This document shows, one piece after another, positions 33,391 to 42,054 of a stretch of 46,250 nucleotides of DNA. The translations under genes were made by a program, and so were the position numbers. The DNA lies in contig NZ_AGTS01000044.1 in the NCBI RefSeq assembly GCF_000238595.1, forward strand, positions 1 through 46,250, in the 5' to 3' direction. The notes under the pieces are model-generated. The model was not told the DNA's origin and did not search any database. It worked only from the letters and a program-made list of their open reading frames with translations. Within the stretch, counting starts at the first letter, position 1; each line of letters starts with the position of its first letter. This DNA comes from Acidovorax sp. NO-1 (GTDB taxonomy: Bacteria; Pseudomonadota; Gammaproteobacteria; Burkholderiales; Burkholderiaceae_C).

Positions 33391-35178
33391 TCAGATGCCA
33401 AACACCTTCAGCACCGAATCGCCCACGCCCCGCAGCCACCGCGCTGCGCCGCTACCGTGCGGGGCGGCGTGTGGCATTTCGCCATACACATAAAACCCCG
33501 CATCGCCCTGAAAGCTGTCGTGCAGCAACGCCTGCTTGCCCCGCACATAGGCCACAAAGGTTTCAGACCGGCGGGTGGAATACGCCAGATTGGCGTTGAA
33601 CCCGATGGTGGCGGCCTGGCTGATACTGCGCCCGCTGTGGGCAGGCTCCACCCGTACCCCCCGGCTGCCCTGCACGATGAGCTGCGCGGGCCCATGAAAC
33701 GCCAGGTAGCGCAGCTGCAGCGTCAGCCATGCGTGCAGCGTGCCCAGCCGCCAGTGCGAGGTGATGCGCACCGGCTGGCCCCGCTGCTGCAGCACGCCCA
33801 CCAGGTTGTGCGGCTGCATCACCAGCGCGGCGCCCGCAGGCAGCACCAGCAGGCCGATTTCGCTGTGCGCATCCTGCGTGGAAGACACCACAAAACTCGC
33901 TGGCGCCGTGGTGCGGATGCGCGTGAGTGCCACCATGCCCGATGCCAGGCTGGTCAGCGGGTACTGCGGGTTCAGCAGCCAGCAGGTGTCGGTATGGCCT
34001 GCCACCGATGCGCTTTGCAGGAAGTCGGGGTGCAGCAGCAGCTCATGCCTGGCATCCACCGTCACCTCCAGCGACACGGCCGACTGGTGGGGCTGCAGCG
34101 CCAGCGCACCCAGGCTGTCTGGCAGCAGCCGGATGGGTGGGCACCGCGCCGCACGCGGTGCCAGCACAAAGTAGAACAGCGCCTTGATAGCCAGCGGCGC
34201 CACCATGGCCCCCAGCAGGATGAGCAGCGCCGTGGGCATCACGGCCATCAGCGGCAGCGACAGCCGGTAAAACCAGTTGCCCTGCCGCAGCGCCTGCAGC
34301 GCCGCCTGCCGCTCGCGCAGCGGTGCCAGCAGCGCGCCGGTATCGGCCAGCGGCGGGGCAAATGCCGCCAGCGGCGGCAGCAGCTCATCGGCCTGGGCAA
34401 TCGCCTGCTGGCGCTCGTAGTCCTGCGCCGCGCGCCGGTTCTCGGCCAGCAGCTGATCCTGCAGCGCCCGCAGCTGCGCGCACTGCCGGTATTCGGCCGC
34501 ACCCACACCGCCGACCCCGCCCACCCCCAAACGGCATGCCACGGGGTGGCGCTGCTCCAGGGCCTCGCGCTCGCGTCTGGCCGCCTGCCACTGCGTGTAC
34601 AGGCCCTCGTGCACCAGGCGCAGCCGCTCCAGCTCGGCGCGGCGCGCCTGGGCCGATTGCGTGGCTTGCAGCCGCAGCCGCAGATCCTGCAGGTGCTTGC
34701 GCTCGGCATTCAGCAGAAAAATCTCGGCATCCAGCCGCATGCCGTCGAGCTGGTGCGCCACGATGGGCTGGCCGTGCAGCACCGGGCCCAGGGCGCTGGC
34801 CTGCTGGCGCTGCAGCTGCTTGCGCCGCGTTTCCTCGTCCAGTGCGTCGATGCGGTTGGCCAACACATCCAGCGACGCCGAGGCCAGCCCCGCCACGCGG
34901 CCCTGACTGGCGGTGGCCAGGCGGGAGAGGTCATTCGCAATGCGCTCGTCGGCCGCCGCCAGCTCCGCCAGCTCGGCCTGCGACGCCCGGTAGCCCTGCC
35001 ACTGCGCCCACCCCCAATGGCCCGCCAGCAGCACCGCACAGATGACCACAAAGGCCATCAGATGGCGCAGCAGGAAGCGGACTAGCGTGGCAACAAGCGT
35101 GATCAAGAGCAGGCCTTTCAGAGCGCGGCGGGATGGCGCCAACCGCCAGCACACCCGCACCGGTGCCCAGCCTATCAC
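33391..35178 (-). CDS. Large coiled-coil inner-membrane protein, AIM24-like C-terminus suspected
   Basis: 595 residues. Two N-terminal membrane stretches (about 20-55) are followed by a long Arg/Gln/Leu-rich coiled coil (about 60-290), another membrane hairpin (about 310-345, LPLMAVMPTALLILLGAMVA) and a beta-rich C-terminal domain (about 360-580). In the latter, WLTLQLRYLAFHGPAQLIVQ then GSRGVRV recalls AIM24/TIGR00266-type domains, but I am not sure. The likely role is unknown. The start might also be ATG at about residue 41 (MAFVVICAVLL). The opposite strand is open over 542 codons, which is a GC-skew shadow. Confidence 0.65.
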   Translation of the reverse strand: MIGWAPVRVCWRLAPSRRALKGLLLITLVATLVRFLLRHLMAFVVICAVLLAGHWGWAQWQGYRASQAELAELAAADERIANDLSRLATASQGRVAGLASASLDVLANRIDALDEETRRKQLQRQQASALGPVLHGQPIVAHQLDGMRLDAEIFLLNAERKHLQDLRLRLQATQSAQARRAELERLRLVHEGLYTQWQAARREREALEQRHPVACRLGVGGVGGVGAAEYRQCAQLRALQDQLLAENRRAAQDYERQQAIAQADELLPPLAAFAPPLADTGALLAPLRERQAALQALRQGNWFYRLSLPLMAVMPTALLILLGAMVAPLAIKALFYFVLAPRAARCPPIRLLPDSLGALALQPHQSAVSLEVTVDARHELLLHPDFLQSASVAGHTDTCWLLNPQYPLTSLASGMVALTRIRTTAPASFVVSSTQDAHSEIGLLVLPAGAALVMQPHNLVGVLQQRGQPVRITSHWRLGTLHAWLTLQLRYLAFHGPAQLIVQGSRGVRVEPAHSGRSISQAATIGFNANLAYSTRRSETFVAYVRGKQALLHDSFQGDAGFYVYGEMPHAAPHGSGAARWLRGVGDSVLKVFGI

Positions 35179-35214
35179 CCACCACGCTGCGGGTGCAGAG
35201 GCTGAATACGGAGT

Positions 35215-35281
35215 GAAAATATGTATAAAAAGTGCCGCAAGCGCTTATTGGTAAAGCGCGAGTAGCTATCCAAATAATAGC
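35215..35281 (+). repeat. Dispersed palindromic repeat, family A copy 3
   Basis: It reads AAGTGCCGCAAGCGCTTATT then GGTAAAGCGCGAGTAGCTAT up to AATAGCG. More diverged at its left end than copies 2 and 4. Confidence 0.7.
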
Positions 35282-35364
35282 GTTTCGTGTAACCCGGCGC
35301 AGCAGGTGCCACGGCCCGTCAGCCTGCACCATTGCCCCCGGGCTGCGCAGCGTCGCCATGTAAC

Positions 35365-35500
35365 CGCCTGTTCCACGATGCACCCTGGGCTCTCCGCCCG
35401 GTTGCCCACCGCCAGCAGCGTGGGCGCGCCCAGCGCCTCGTGGATGTCGCGCAACGTGATGTGTGCCAGAGCAGCGCGTGGAGGACGTGGAAAGGCGCAC
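35365..35500 (-). pseudogene. Rrf2-family regulator fragment
   Basis: The minus-strand frame reads RPPRALAHITLRDIHEALGA then PTLLAVGNRAESPGC and IVEQAV, which looks like the middle of an Rrf2-family repressor (the ITLxDIxxAL...VGN...C...V pattern). Homology stops at both sides; the N-terminal winged helix is missing and the frame continues into unrelated sequence. Remnant of a lost gene; no start or stop is assigned. Confidence 0.45.
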
Positions 35501-35514
35501 TGGCATATCCAAGA

Positions 35515-36144
35515 CTAGCTTCGTGGCATCGCCTCGAAATCGCTCAGAGCGGCGGCGCGGAAGGCTGGCAGCGCTTCGCAGTGTTCGGCCAGTGTGATCA
35601 GGGCGGCGTGGGCGGACGGTGACAGCACTTCATTCATCCGATCCCGCATGTACCAGACCAGCGTCGTGATCATGACATCAGCGTGGGTGAGTGCCACCCC
35701 GCAGGCATAAGGTTTGGCAAGGCGGTTGGTCAGTTCGTCGAGACCGGCGCGTGCCTGGCCAAGGCAGCGATCAACCCAGACGGAGCTGCGGTGTTCGGGG
35801 GGATGGAAGTGCCTCTCGTACACCACAGCCGCGACCTTTTCGAGGGTACCTTGAGCCAGTGCCGTCATCTGCAGAACGCGCCGGCGTTGGGTGCCGGAGC
35901 CGGGAATCAGCGCCGCGTCGCCCACCTGCTCATCGAGATGATCCAGGATCGATGCGCTGTCGATCAGCACTTCGCCATCGTCGAGGATGAGGGCCGGGAT
36001 GCGGGTCAGCGGGCTGATACGCCCGATCGCCTCCGCATCGCCAAAGATGGACCGCGTGTCGCGAGCGAAGGGTATGCCGTAGTGGTGCAGCGCGATGGCG
36101 ACGCGGCGAGTGACGGGGCTGTCATATTGGCCGACGAGGATCAT
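35515..36144 (-). CDS. Glutathione S-transferase family protein
   Basis: 209 residues. The N-terminal thioredoxin-like domain is clear: MILVGQYDSPVTRRVAIALH, RIPALILDDGEVLIDSASIL with the cis-proline and the SAS glutathione-binding turn. The C-terminal all-helical domain (about 90-209) follows. S9 or nearby is the probable catalytic residue. The start at 36144 gives the standard GST start; the upstream reading frame is not coding-like. Confidence 0.92.
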   Translation of the reverse strand: MILVGQYDSPVTRRVAIALHHYGIPFARDTRSIFGDAEAIGRISPLTRIPALILDDGEVLIDSASILDHLDEQVGDAALIPGSGTQRRRVLQMTALAQGTLEKVAAVVYERHFHPPEHRSSVWVDRCLGQARAGLDELTNRLAKPYACGVALTHADVMITTLVWYMRDRMNEVLSPSAHAALITLAEHCEALPAFRAAALSDFEAMPRS

Positions 36145-36341
36145 GGGCAGTCTCAGGTGTGGAAATCTCGAACAACGATCTTCAAGGATCCCGAATGTAT
36201 ACGGCGACAGCCTTCCCATCGGCTGCCGTTGGTGGCGGTAGCTGGTGGCCGATACCAGCCCTCCCCGTTGACCGCCACAAGCTGGCATCAACGAGGGGAT
36301 CTCACCGGAGGTCAATTTTCCGGCGCCGCATCCAACCCACA

Positions 36342-37427
36342 TTACTGGCCAGGCGCTGACATTGTCGAATGTGAACTTCTGGATGCTGAACCCTGCGCCG
36401 GCACGCGCACCTGCGGCAGGCAATCGGGGTACTCGCGTTGAATGAACGTCACCAGCGCTTCACGCACCCTGCAGCGCAGGTCGAACGCGAGGCCCGATGA
36501 CCGTGCGGAGACCAGCACGCGGATCTGGATGGTGCGCTCGGTCACATCGGTCAGCTGCAGCACGCTCACGCGCTTATCCCACTCGGGCGCGGTTTCCAGC
36601 ACACGCTGCAGCTCGGCCCGCAGCGGGTCGAGCGGCAGGCGGTAGTCGGCAAACAGGAACACGGTGCCCAGGATTTCGGAGCTGGTGCGTGTCCAGTTTT
36701 GAAACGGGTTCTCAATAAACCACTGCAGCGGGATGATCAGGCGCCGCTCGTCCCAGATGCGCAGCACCACGTAGGTGCTGGTGATTTCTTCAACCCGCCC
36801 CCACTCGCCTTCGATGATGAGCACGTCGTCAATGCGGATGGGCTGGGCCAGTGCAATCTGCAGGCCTGCAATCATGTTGCTGAACACGGGGCGCGCAGCA
36901 ATGCCTGCCACGATCCCCACCACCCCGGCGGATGCGAGCAGGCTGGCACCCACCTGCCGGGCCCCCGGAAACGTCATGAGCATGAGCGCGATGCCGGCCA
37001 TGACCACGCCCGTCATGGCGGTGCGCGAGAGCACGCGGGCCTGGGTGGCGATGCGCCGGGCGGCAAGGTTGTCTTCCACATCGGCCGGGTGCTGGGCGAT
37101 GACGCCGTTGGCCAGGCCGCCGATGGCCGCAATCAGCAGCCAGCAGGCGCCCGCAATGACCGCCAGGCCGTTGAGGTGGCGCACGCCGCCAATGGCGGGC
37201 AGGTCATCGCTGGCGGCCTGCCACACCAGTTGCAGCGCAATCAGCGGCAGCAAGACCCGCATGACAGGTATGCACGCCAGCACCACCCCATGCACCACGG
37301 GCAAGGGCGCCGTGGCGCGGCGCAGGATGATGGCCACAATGCGGTGGGCAATGGCCGCCAACGTGATGGCGAACAATGCCACCACGGCCGTGGCGAGCCA
37401 GGGGGAGAGCTGCAGGCTTTCAAGCAT
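36342..37427 (-). CDS. Mechanosensitive ion channel, MscS family
   Basis: 361 residues. Four to five membrane spans (about 1-170) are followed by the pore-lining TM3 region (GASLLASAGVVGIVAGIAA) and the beta domain (IALAQPIRIDDVLIIEGEWG, VEEITSTYVVLRIWDERRLIIPLQWF). The C-terminal domain ends in a Ser/His-rich tail. It opens under membrane tension to release solutes. The first ATG of the frame is 37478; the ATG at 37427 (MLESLQLSPWL) fits the first membrane span better. Confidence 0.93.
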   Translation of the reverse strand: MLESLQLSPWLATAVVALFAITLAAIAHRIVAIILRRATAPLPVVHGVVLACIPVMRVLLPLIALQLVWQAASDDLPAIGGVRHLNGLAVIAGACWLLIAAIGGLANGVIAQHPADVEDNLAARRIATQARVLSRTAMTGVVMAGIALMLMTFPGARQVGASLLASAGVVGIVAGIAARPVFSNMIAGLQIALAQPIRIDDVLIIEGEWGRVEEITSTYVVLRIWDERRLIIPLQWFIENPFQNWTRTSSEILGTVFLFADYRLPLDPLRAELQRVLETAPEWDKRVSVLQLTDVTERTIQIRVLVSARSSGLAFDLRCRVREALVTFIQREYPDCLPQVRVPAQGSASRSSHSTMSAPGQ

Positions 37428-37628
37428 GGGTGTGAAACGGGGGCAAACGCACACTATCGCATCGCAAAATGCCTGCATCTGTCAGACATCGCGCCGCGCG
37501 GCACGCCCGGCGTGGGCAGGGCGGGGCTGGTTTTGCCCATCAGGGTATTCCTTTGCTGGTGGCGGGCCACCCGTTACCTAGAATGTGCTGCACTGCAATA
37601 CATGGGCTTCCAGCCCGAGGAGTTCGTC

Positions 37629-38162
37629 GTGTCTGAACAGAAAAGTGCCGCGCCCAAGTCGGCGCAGCGCGTCATCAAGAAGTATCCCAACCGCCGTCTG
37701 TACGACACAGACACCTCCACCTACATCACGCTGGCGGAGGTGCGCCAACTGGTGATGGATCATCAGCATGTGGTGGTGCGGGATGCGAAGACGGGCGAAG
37801 ACCTCACGCGCAGCATCCTGCTGCAGATCATTCTGGAAGAAGAGGCGGGCGGCGCGCCCATGTTCACTGAGGCGGTGCTGGCCAACATCATCCGTTTCTA
37901 CGGCCACGCCATGCAGGGCTTCATGGGCGCGTATCTGGAGAAAAACGTGCAGGCGTTCACTGATGTGCAGGCCAAGCTGGCCGAGCAGTCGCAAAGCGTC
38001 ACGCCCGAAATGTGGGCCCAGTTCATGAACCTGCAGTCGCCCATGCTCAAGGGCATGATGGGCAACTATGTGGAGCAGTCGCAGTCGATGCTCACGCAGA
38101 TGCAGGAGCAGATGCAAAAGCAGACGGAGCAGATGCTGGGCGCGTTCGGACTCAAGAGGTGA
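37629..38162 (+). CDS. phaR: Polyhydroxyalkanoate synthesis regulator PhaR
   Basis: 177 residues from a GTG at 37629 preceded by GAGGAG. The N-terminal DNA-binding domain is diagnostic: RVIKKYPNRRLYDTDTSTYI, LAEVRQLVMD, DAKTGEDLTR. It is followed by a PHB-binding region and a Met/Gln-rich C-terminus. PhaR represses phasin and PHB genes until polymer granules titrate it away. An in-frame ATG at 37602 would add nine residues. The presence suggests PHB storage in this organism. Confidence 0.95.
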   Translation: MSEQKSAAPKSAQRVIKKYPNRRLYDTDTSTYITLAEVRQLVMDHQHVVVRDAKTGEDLTRSILLQIILEEEAGGAPMFTEAVLANIIRFYGHAMQGFMGAYLEKNVQAFTDVQAKLAEQSQSVTPEMWAQFMNLQSPMLKGMMGNYVEQSQSMLTQMQEQMQKQTEQMLGAFGLKR

Positions 38163-38165
38163 CCC

Positions 38166-38255
38166 CCATGAGCAGCCAGCGGCGCCGGCTCCGAGGGGGA
38201 TGCCGCCAGTGCGGCGAGGCGGCCCTTGCGCGGCGGCCGCTCTCCTTTGCAGTGC
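38166..38255. repeat. Dispersed GC-rich repeat, family B copy 2
   Basis: It reads GAGGGGGATGCC ... GAGGCGGCCCTTGCGCGGCGG, GCCGCTC, related to 27826-27905. It fills most of the gap between phaR and rimO. Confidence 0.35.
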
Positions 38256-38333
38256 CAGATTCTTGCGCCTTGGGAAATCGCCGAGTCGGCCCTGATTACC
38301 CCTGCTTTGCCGGAACTGGGACAATACGGGGCT

Positions 38334-39725
38334 ATGAGCGAAGCAATTGCCCCCACAAAAACACCCAAAGTCGGATTCGTCAGCCTGGGCTGCCCCAAGG
38401 CGCTGACCGATTCCGAGCTGATCCTCACGCAGCTGAGCGCCGAGGGTTACGAGACCTCCAAGACCTTCCAGGGCGCGGATCTGGTCATCGTCAACACCTG
38501 CGGCTTCATTGACGATGCGGTCAAGGAGAGTCTCGACACCATTGGCGAAGCCCTGGCCGAGAACGGCAAGGTCATCGTCACCGGCTGCCTGGGCGCCCGC
38601 ACGGGCGACGATGGCGGCAACATGGTGCGCCAGATGCACCCCAGCGTGCTGGCCGTGACCGGCCCCCACGCCACACAGGAGGTGATGGACGCCGTCCACC
38701 TGAACCTGCCCAAGCCGCACGACCCGTTCATTGATCTGGTGCCGGGCAGCTTTGGTATTGCGGGCATCAAGCTCACGCCCAAGCACTATGCCTACCTCAA
38801 GATCAGCGAAGGCTGCAACCACCGCTGCACCTTCTGCATCATCCCCTCGATGCGCGGCGATCTGGTGTCGCGCCCCATCGGTGATGTGCTCAGCGAGGCC
38901 AAGGCGCTTTTTGAAGGCGGCGTGAAGGAGTTGCTGGTGATCAGCCAGGACACCTCGGCCTATGGCGTGGACGTGAAATACCGCACCGGTTTCTGGGATG
39001 GCAAGCCCGTCAAGACCCGCATGCTGGAGCTGGTGCAGGCCCTGGGCGAGATTGCCGAGCCTTACGGCGCCTGGGTGCGGCTGCATTACGTATACCCGTA
39101 CCCCAGCGTGGACGAGGTCATACCGCTCATGGCCACCGGCAAGGTGCTGCCATACCTGGACGTGCCCTTCCAGCACAGCCACCCCGACGTCTTGAAGCGC
39201 ATGAAGCGCCCCGCCAGCGGCGAGCGCAACCTGGAGCGCATCCAGCGCTGGCGCGAGGCCTGCCCCGAGATCGTGATCCGCAGCACCTTTATTGCCGGGT
39301 TTCCCGGTGAGACCGAAGAAGAATTCCAGCACCTGCTCGACTTCGTGCGCGAGGCGCAGATCGACCGCGCGGGCTGCTTTGCCTACAGCGATGTGACGGG
39401 CGCCGCCGCCAACGAGCTGCCCGGCATGCTGCCGATGGAACTGCGCGAGGAGCGCCGTGCCCGTTTTATGGCCGTGGCCGAAGAGGTGTCCATTGCCCGC
39501 CTGCAGCGCCGCGTGGGCGCCACCATGCAGGTGCTGGTGGACCACGCCCCGGCCCTGGGCCGCAAGGGCGGCGTGGGCCGCACCTATGCCGACGCGCCCG
39601 AGATCGACGGCACCGTGCAGCTGCTGCCGCCCGAAAAGATCAGCAAGACCCTGAAGGTGGGCGAGTTCACCAAGGCCCGCATCGTGGGCGTGCGCGGGCA
39701 CGACCTGGTGGCCCAGCCGATCTGA
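38334..39725 (+). CDS. rimO: Ribosomal protein S12 methylthiotransferase RimO
   Basis: 463 residues. Radical SAM enzyme that adds a methylthio group to Asp of ribosomal protein S12. Three domains are visible: the N-terminal MTTase domain ([33 protein letters not shown] supply three Cys for the second cluster), the radical SAM core with CNHRCTFC (C161, C165, C168), and a C-terminal TRAM domain (about 395-463). The ATG at 38334 gives the normal N-terminus; upstream is repeat B. Confidence 0.97.
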   Translation: MSEAIAPTKTPKVGFVSLGCPKALTDSELILTQLSAEGYETSKTFQGADLVIVNTCGFIDDAVKESLDTIGEALAENGKVIVTGCLGARTGDDGGNMVRQMHPSVLAVTGPHATQEVMDAVHLNLPKPHDPFIDLVPGSFGIAGIKLTPKHYAYLKISEGCNHRCTFCIIPSMRGDLVSRPIGDVLSEAKALFEGGVKELLVISQDTSAYGVDVKYRTGFWDGKPVKTRMLELVQALGEIAEPYGAWVRLHYVYPYPSVDEVIPLMATGKVLPYLDVPFQHSHPDVLKRMKRPASGERNLERIQRWREACPEIVIRSTFIAGFPGETEEEFQHLLDFVREAQIDRAGCFAYSDVTGAAANELPGMLPMELREERRARFMAVAEEVSIARLQRRVGATMQVLVDHAPALGRKGGVGRTYADAPEIDGTVQLLPPEKISKTLKVGEFTKARIVGVRGHDLVAQPI

Positions 39726-39750
39726 TGCGCTGAGGTACGTTCCCGGGAAA

Positions 39751-39775
39751 CCCGGTCGTTGCGACAACGCCGGGG
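39751..39775 (+). terminator. Stem-loop after rimO, possible terminator
   Basis: CCCGG-T-CGTTG pairs with CAACG-CCGGG across a CGA loop, forming a strong 10-bp stem with one bulge. No T run follows, so intrinsic termination is uncertain. Confidence 0.35.
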
Positions 39776-39863
39776 CCGTGCGTTCCGGGGCGGGATAGTG
39801 TGGTGCGGGCGAAAAGCCGTGCCCCGCATCGAGGGCGGCGACCGGTTCGGGGCGCTGGGGGAC

Positions 39864-39940
39864 TGGCCTGCCCGGAGGGACTCGAACCCCCGACCTATAG
39901 CTTAGAAGGCTATTGCTCTATCCAGTTGAGCTACGGGCAG
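39864..39940 (-). tRNA. tRNA-Arg (TCT anticodon)
   Basis: 77 nt with encoded CCA. The 7-bp acceptor stem is CTGCCCG / CGGGCAG with discriminator G. The anticodon loop is CTTCTAA with TCT. D-arm GCTC...GAGC and T-arm GGGGG-TTCGAGT-CCCTC are canonical. It lies downstream of rimO in the opposite direction. Confidence 0.96.
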
Positions 39941-40140
39941 TAGACAAGGCTTGCGGTGTGTTTCCACTCACCTGGTGTGCGGCGCATTCGCCGTCGCGCT
40001 GTAGCGCAGAGCGCGCATCATAACCTGCGCAAGCGGGCCTGCTGTGATGGGTGCACAACGCAGGAGTGGCTGCAGAATGTGGGATGCGGTTATAACGAGG
40101 TGACCTGCCCGACACCGCCGTTTTTTCTTCCCTTCACACC

Positions 40141-41889
40141 ATGCCGCACAGCGTCGCGCTCATTCACACCATCGCTGCCGCGCTGGGGCTGGCGTTGGCA
40201 TTGGGCTTTGTGGCGGCGCGCCTGCGGCTTCCAGCGCTGATCGGCTATCTGCTCGCCGGGGTGGTGCTGGGGCCGTATACGCCGGGGTTTGTGGCAGACG
40301 CCGCCATGGCCAGCCAGCTTGCAGAAATCGGGGTGATGCTGCTGATGTTCGGCGTGGGCCTGCACTTTTCATGGGGCGACCTGCTGGCCGTGCGCAAGAT
40401 TGCGGTGCCGGGGGCGGTGGTGCAGATGATGGTGGCCACCGCGCTCGGGGTGGCGCTGGCCACCTGGTGGGGGTGGGGGTTGGGTGGGGCGCTGGTGTTT
40501 GGTCTGTCGCTGTCGGTGGCAAGCACCGTGGTGCTTTTGCGTGCTCTGGAGACACTGGGCATTCTGGACAGCCATACCGGCAGGATTGCGGTGGGCTGGC
40601 TGGTGGTGGAAGACCTGGCCATGGTGCTGGTGCTGGTGTTGCTGCCGCCGCTGGCGGGCTGGCTGGAGGGCGGGCAGCAAGATGCGCGCGGGGCGGCTGC
40701 AAGCGCCACTGCGTTGTGGCAAACCCTGGGGTGGACGCTGCTGCAGGTGGGCGGCTTCATTTCGCTGATGCTGCTGGTGGGGCGCCGACTGTTTCCGTGG
40801 GTGCTCTGGCAGGTGGCGCGCACCGGGTCGCGGGAGCTGTTCACGCTGTGCGTGGTGGCTGCGGCGGTGGGCATTGCGTTCGGGTCTGCCGCACTGTTTG
40901 GCGTGTCGTTTGCGCTGGGTGCATTTTTTGCGGGCATGGTGATGCGGGAGTCGGAGTTCAGCCACCGGGCGGCCCAGGAGTCCTTGCCGCTGCGCGACGC
41001 TTTTGCGGTGCTGTTCTTTGTGTCGGTGGGAATGCTGTTCAACCCCGCGGTGCTGTGGGACCGGCCGCTGCAGGTGCTGGCGGTCGTGGCCATCATCATG
41101 GTGGGCAAGACGGTGGCTGCGGCTGCGCTGGTGCTGGCGTTTCGCTATCCGCTGCACACGGCGCTCACGGTGTCAGCCAGCCTGGCGCAGATCGGAGAGT
41201 TTTCGTTCATCCTGGTGGCGCTGGGTGCATCGCTGGGCATGCTGCCCCCCGAGGGTGCGAGCCTGGTGCTGGCGGGCGCCCTGATTTCCATGGCCCTCAA
41301 CCCCATGCTCTTTCACGCCATCGCCCCGCTGCAGGAGTGGCTGCGCAAGCGTTCGGCGCTGGCGCGGCGGCTGGAGCAGCGCGACGACCCGCTGGCCGAG
41401 CTGCCCATGAGCACGGATGCACGGTACCTGGCGCGGCAGGTGGTGCTGGTGGGGTATGGCCGGGTGGGGCGGCGTGTGGCCGCTGCGCTGGCGGCCAACG
41501 ACATCCCGTTTGTGGTAGCCGAGCAGAACCGCGAGCTGGTGGAGGCTCTGCGGGAATCCGGCATTGCGGCGGTGTTCGGGGATGCCGTGGATCCGGTGGT
41601 GTTGATCCAGGCGCACATTGCGCGCGCTGCCATGCTGGTCATCGCCACACCCGACACGCTGAACGTGCAGCAGATCATCACCACGGCCCGCACGCTCAAC
41701 CCCAGCATCGAAGCGGTTGTGCGCAGCCACAGCGCCGACGAGGCCCGCCGGATCGCACAGGAGTGCGACAGCACGGTGTTTCTGGCCGACGAGGCGCTGG
41801 CACAGTCCATGGCCCGCCACGTACTGGAGCGGACCGAGGCGCGCCACCAAAGGCATACGGGCCCCGCATCCCTGCACAGCAGGGTTTGA
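40141..41889 (+). CDS. Monovalent cation:proton antiporter, CPA2 family, YbaL/KefB-like
   Basis: 582 residues. About twelve membrane spans (roughly 1-395) form the Na+/H+ exchanger domain, with the conserved GLxFSWGDL-type start (VGLHFSWGDLLAVR) and VASTVVLLRALE, GWLVVEDLAMVLVLVLLP. A cytoplasmic TrkA-N domain (about 435-560) has the nucleotide motif LVGYGRVGRRVAAAL. It probably exports K+ or Na+ against protons, gated by NAD(H) or glutathione adducts; the exact ion is not readable. Confidence 0.93.
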   Translation: MPHSVALIHTIAAALGLALALGFVAARLRLPALIGYLLAGVVLGPYTPGFVADAAMASQLAEIGVMLLMFGVGLHFSWGDLLAVRKIAVPGAVVQMMVATALGVALATWWGWGLGGALVFGLSLSVASTVVLLRALETLGILDSHTGRIAVGWLVVEDLAMVLVLVLLPPLAGWLEGGQQDARGAAASATALWQTLGWTLLQVGGFISLMLLVGRRLFPWVLWQVARTGSRELFTLCVVAAAVGIAFGSAALFGVSFALGAFFAGMVMRESEFSHRAAQESLPLRDAFAVLFFVSVGMLFNPAVLWDRPLQVLAVVAIIMVGKTVAAAALVLAFRYPLHTALTVSASLAQIGEFSFILVALGASLGMLPPEGASLVLAGALISMALNPMLFHAIAPLQEWLRKRSALARRLEQRDDPLAELPMSTDARYLARQVVLVGYGRVGRRVAAALAANDIPFVVAEQNRELVEALRESGIAAVFGDAVDPVVLIQAHIARAAMLVIATPDTLNVQQIITTARTLNPSIEAVVRSHSADEARRIAQECDSTVFLADEALAQSMARHVLERTEARHQRHTGPASLHSRV

Positions 41890-41952
41890 TTTTGAGTGTT
41901 TTTGGGCTCTAGCGCTTGATGGATAAGCGCCAGTAGCTATAAATTACATAGC
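41890..41952 (+). repeat. Dispersed palindromic repeat, family A copy 4
   Basis: It reads GGGCTCTAGCGCTTGATGGA then TAAGCGCCAGTAGCTATAAA up to CATAGC. Nearly identical in layout to copy 2, starting at the antiporter gene stop. Confidence 0.75.
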
Positions 41953-42054
41953 AAATGACGGCTGCGCTTGCTGCCTGTGTGCAAGGGCGCAACGGTGCAA
42001 CGGTGCATGGGTGCTGGCACGGCACCCGCTGGCGGGCCAGCGGGGCCTTGCCCA

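Larger units (their letters stand above)
35179..35514. other. Gap with a repeat and an Rrf2-like gene fragment
   Basis: It contains family A repeat copy 3 (35215-35281) and the degraded regulator piece at 35365-35500. No intact gene. Confidence 0.55.

Noticed and set aside
33457..35085. 542-codon plus-strand frame antisense to the coiled-coil protein
   Set aside because: Gln/Arg/His/Pro-rich shadow with no domain signature; the minus-strand frame has coherent membrane and coiled-coil segments.
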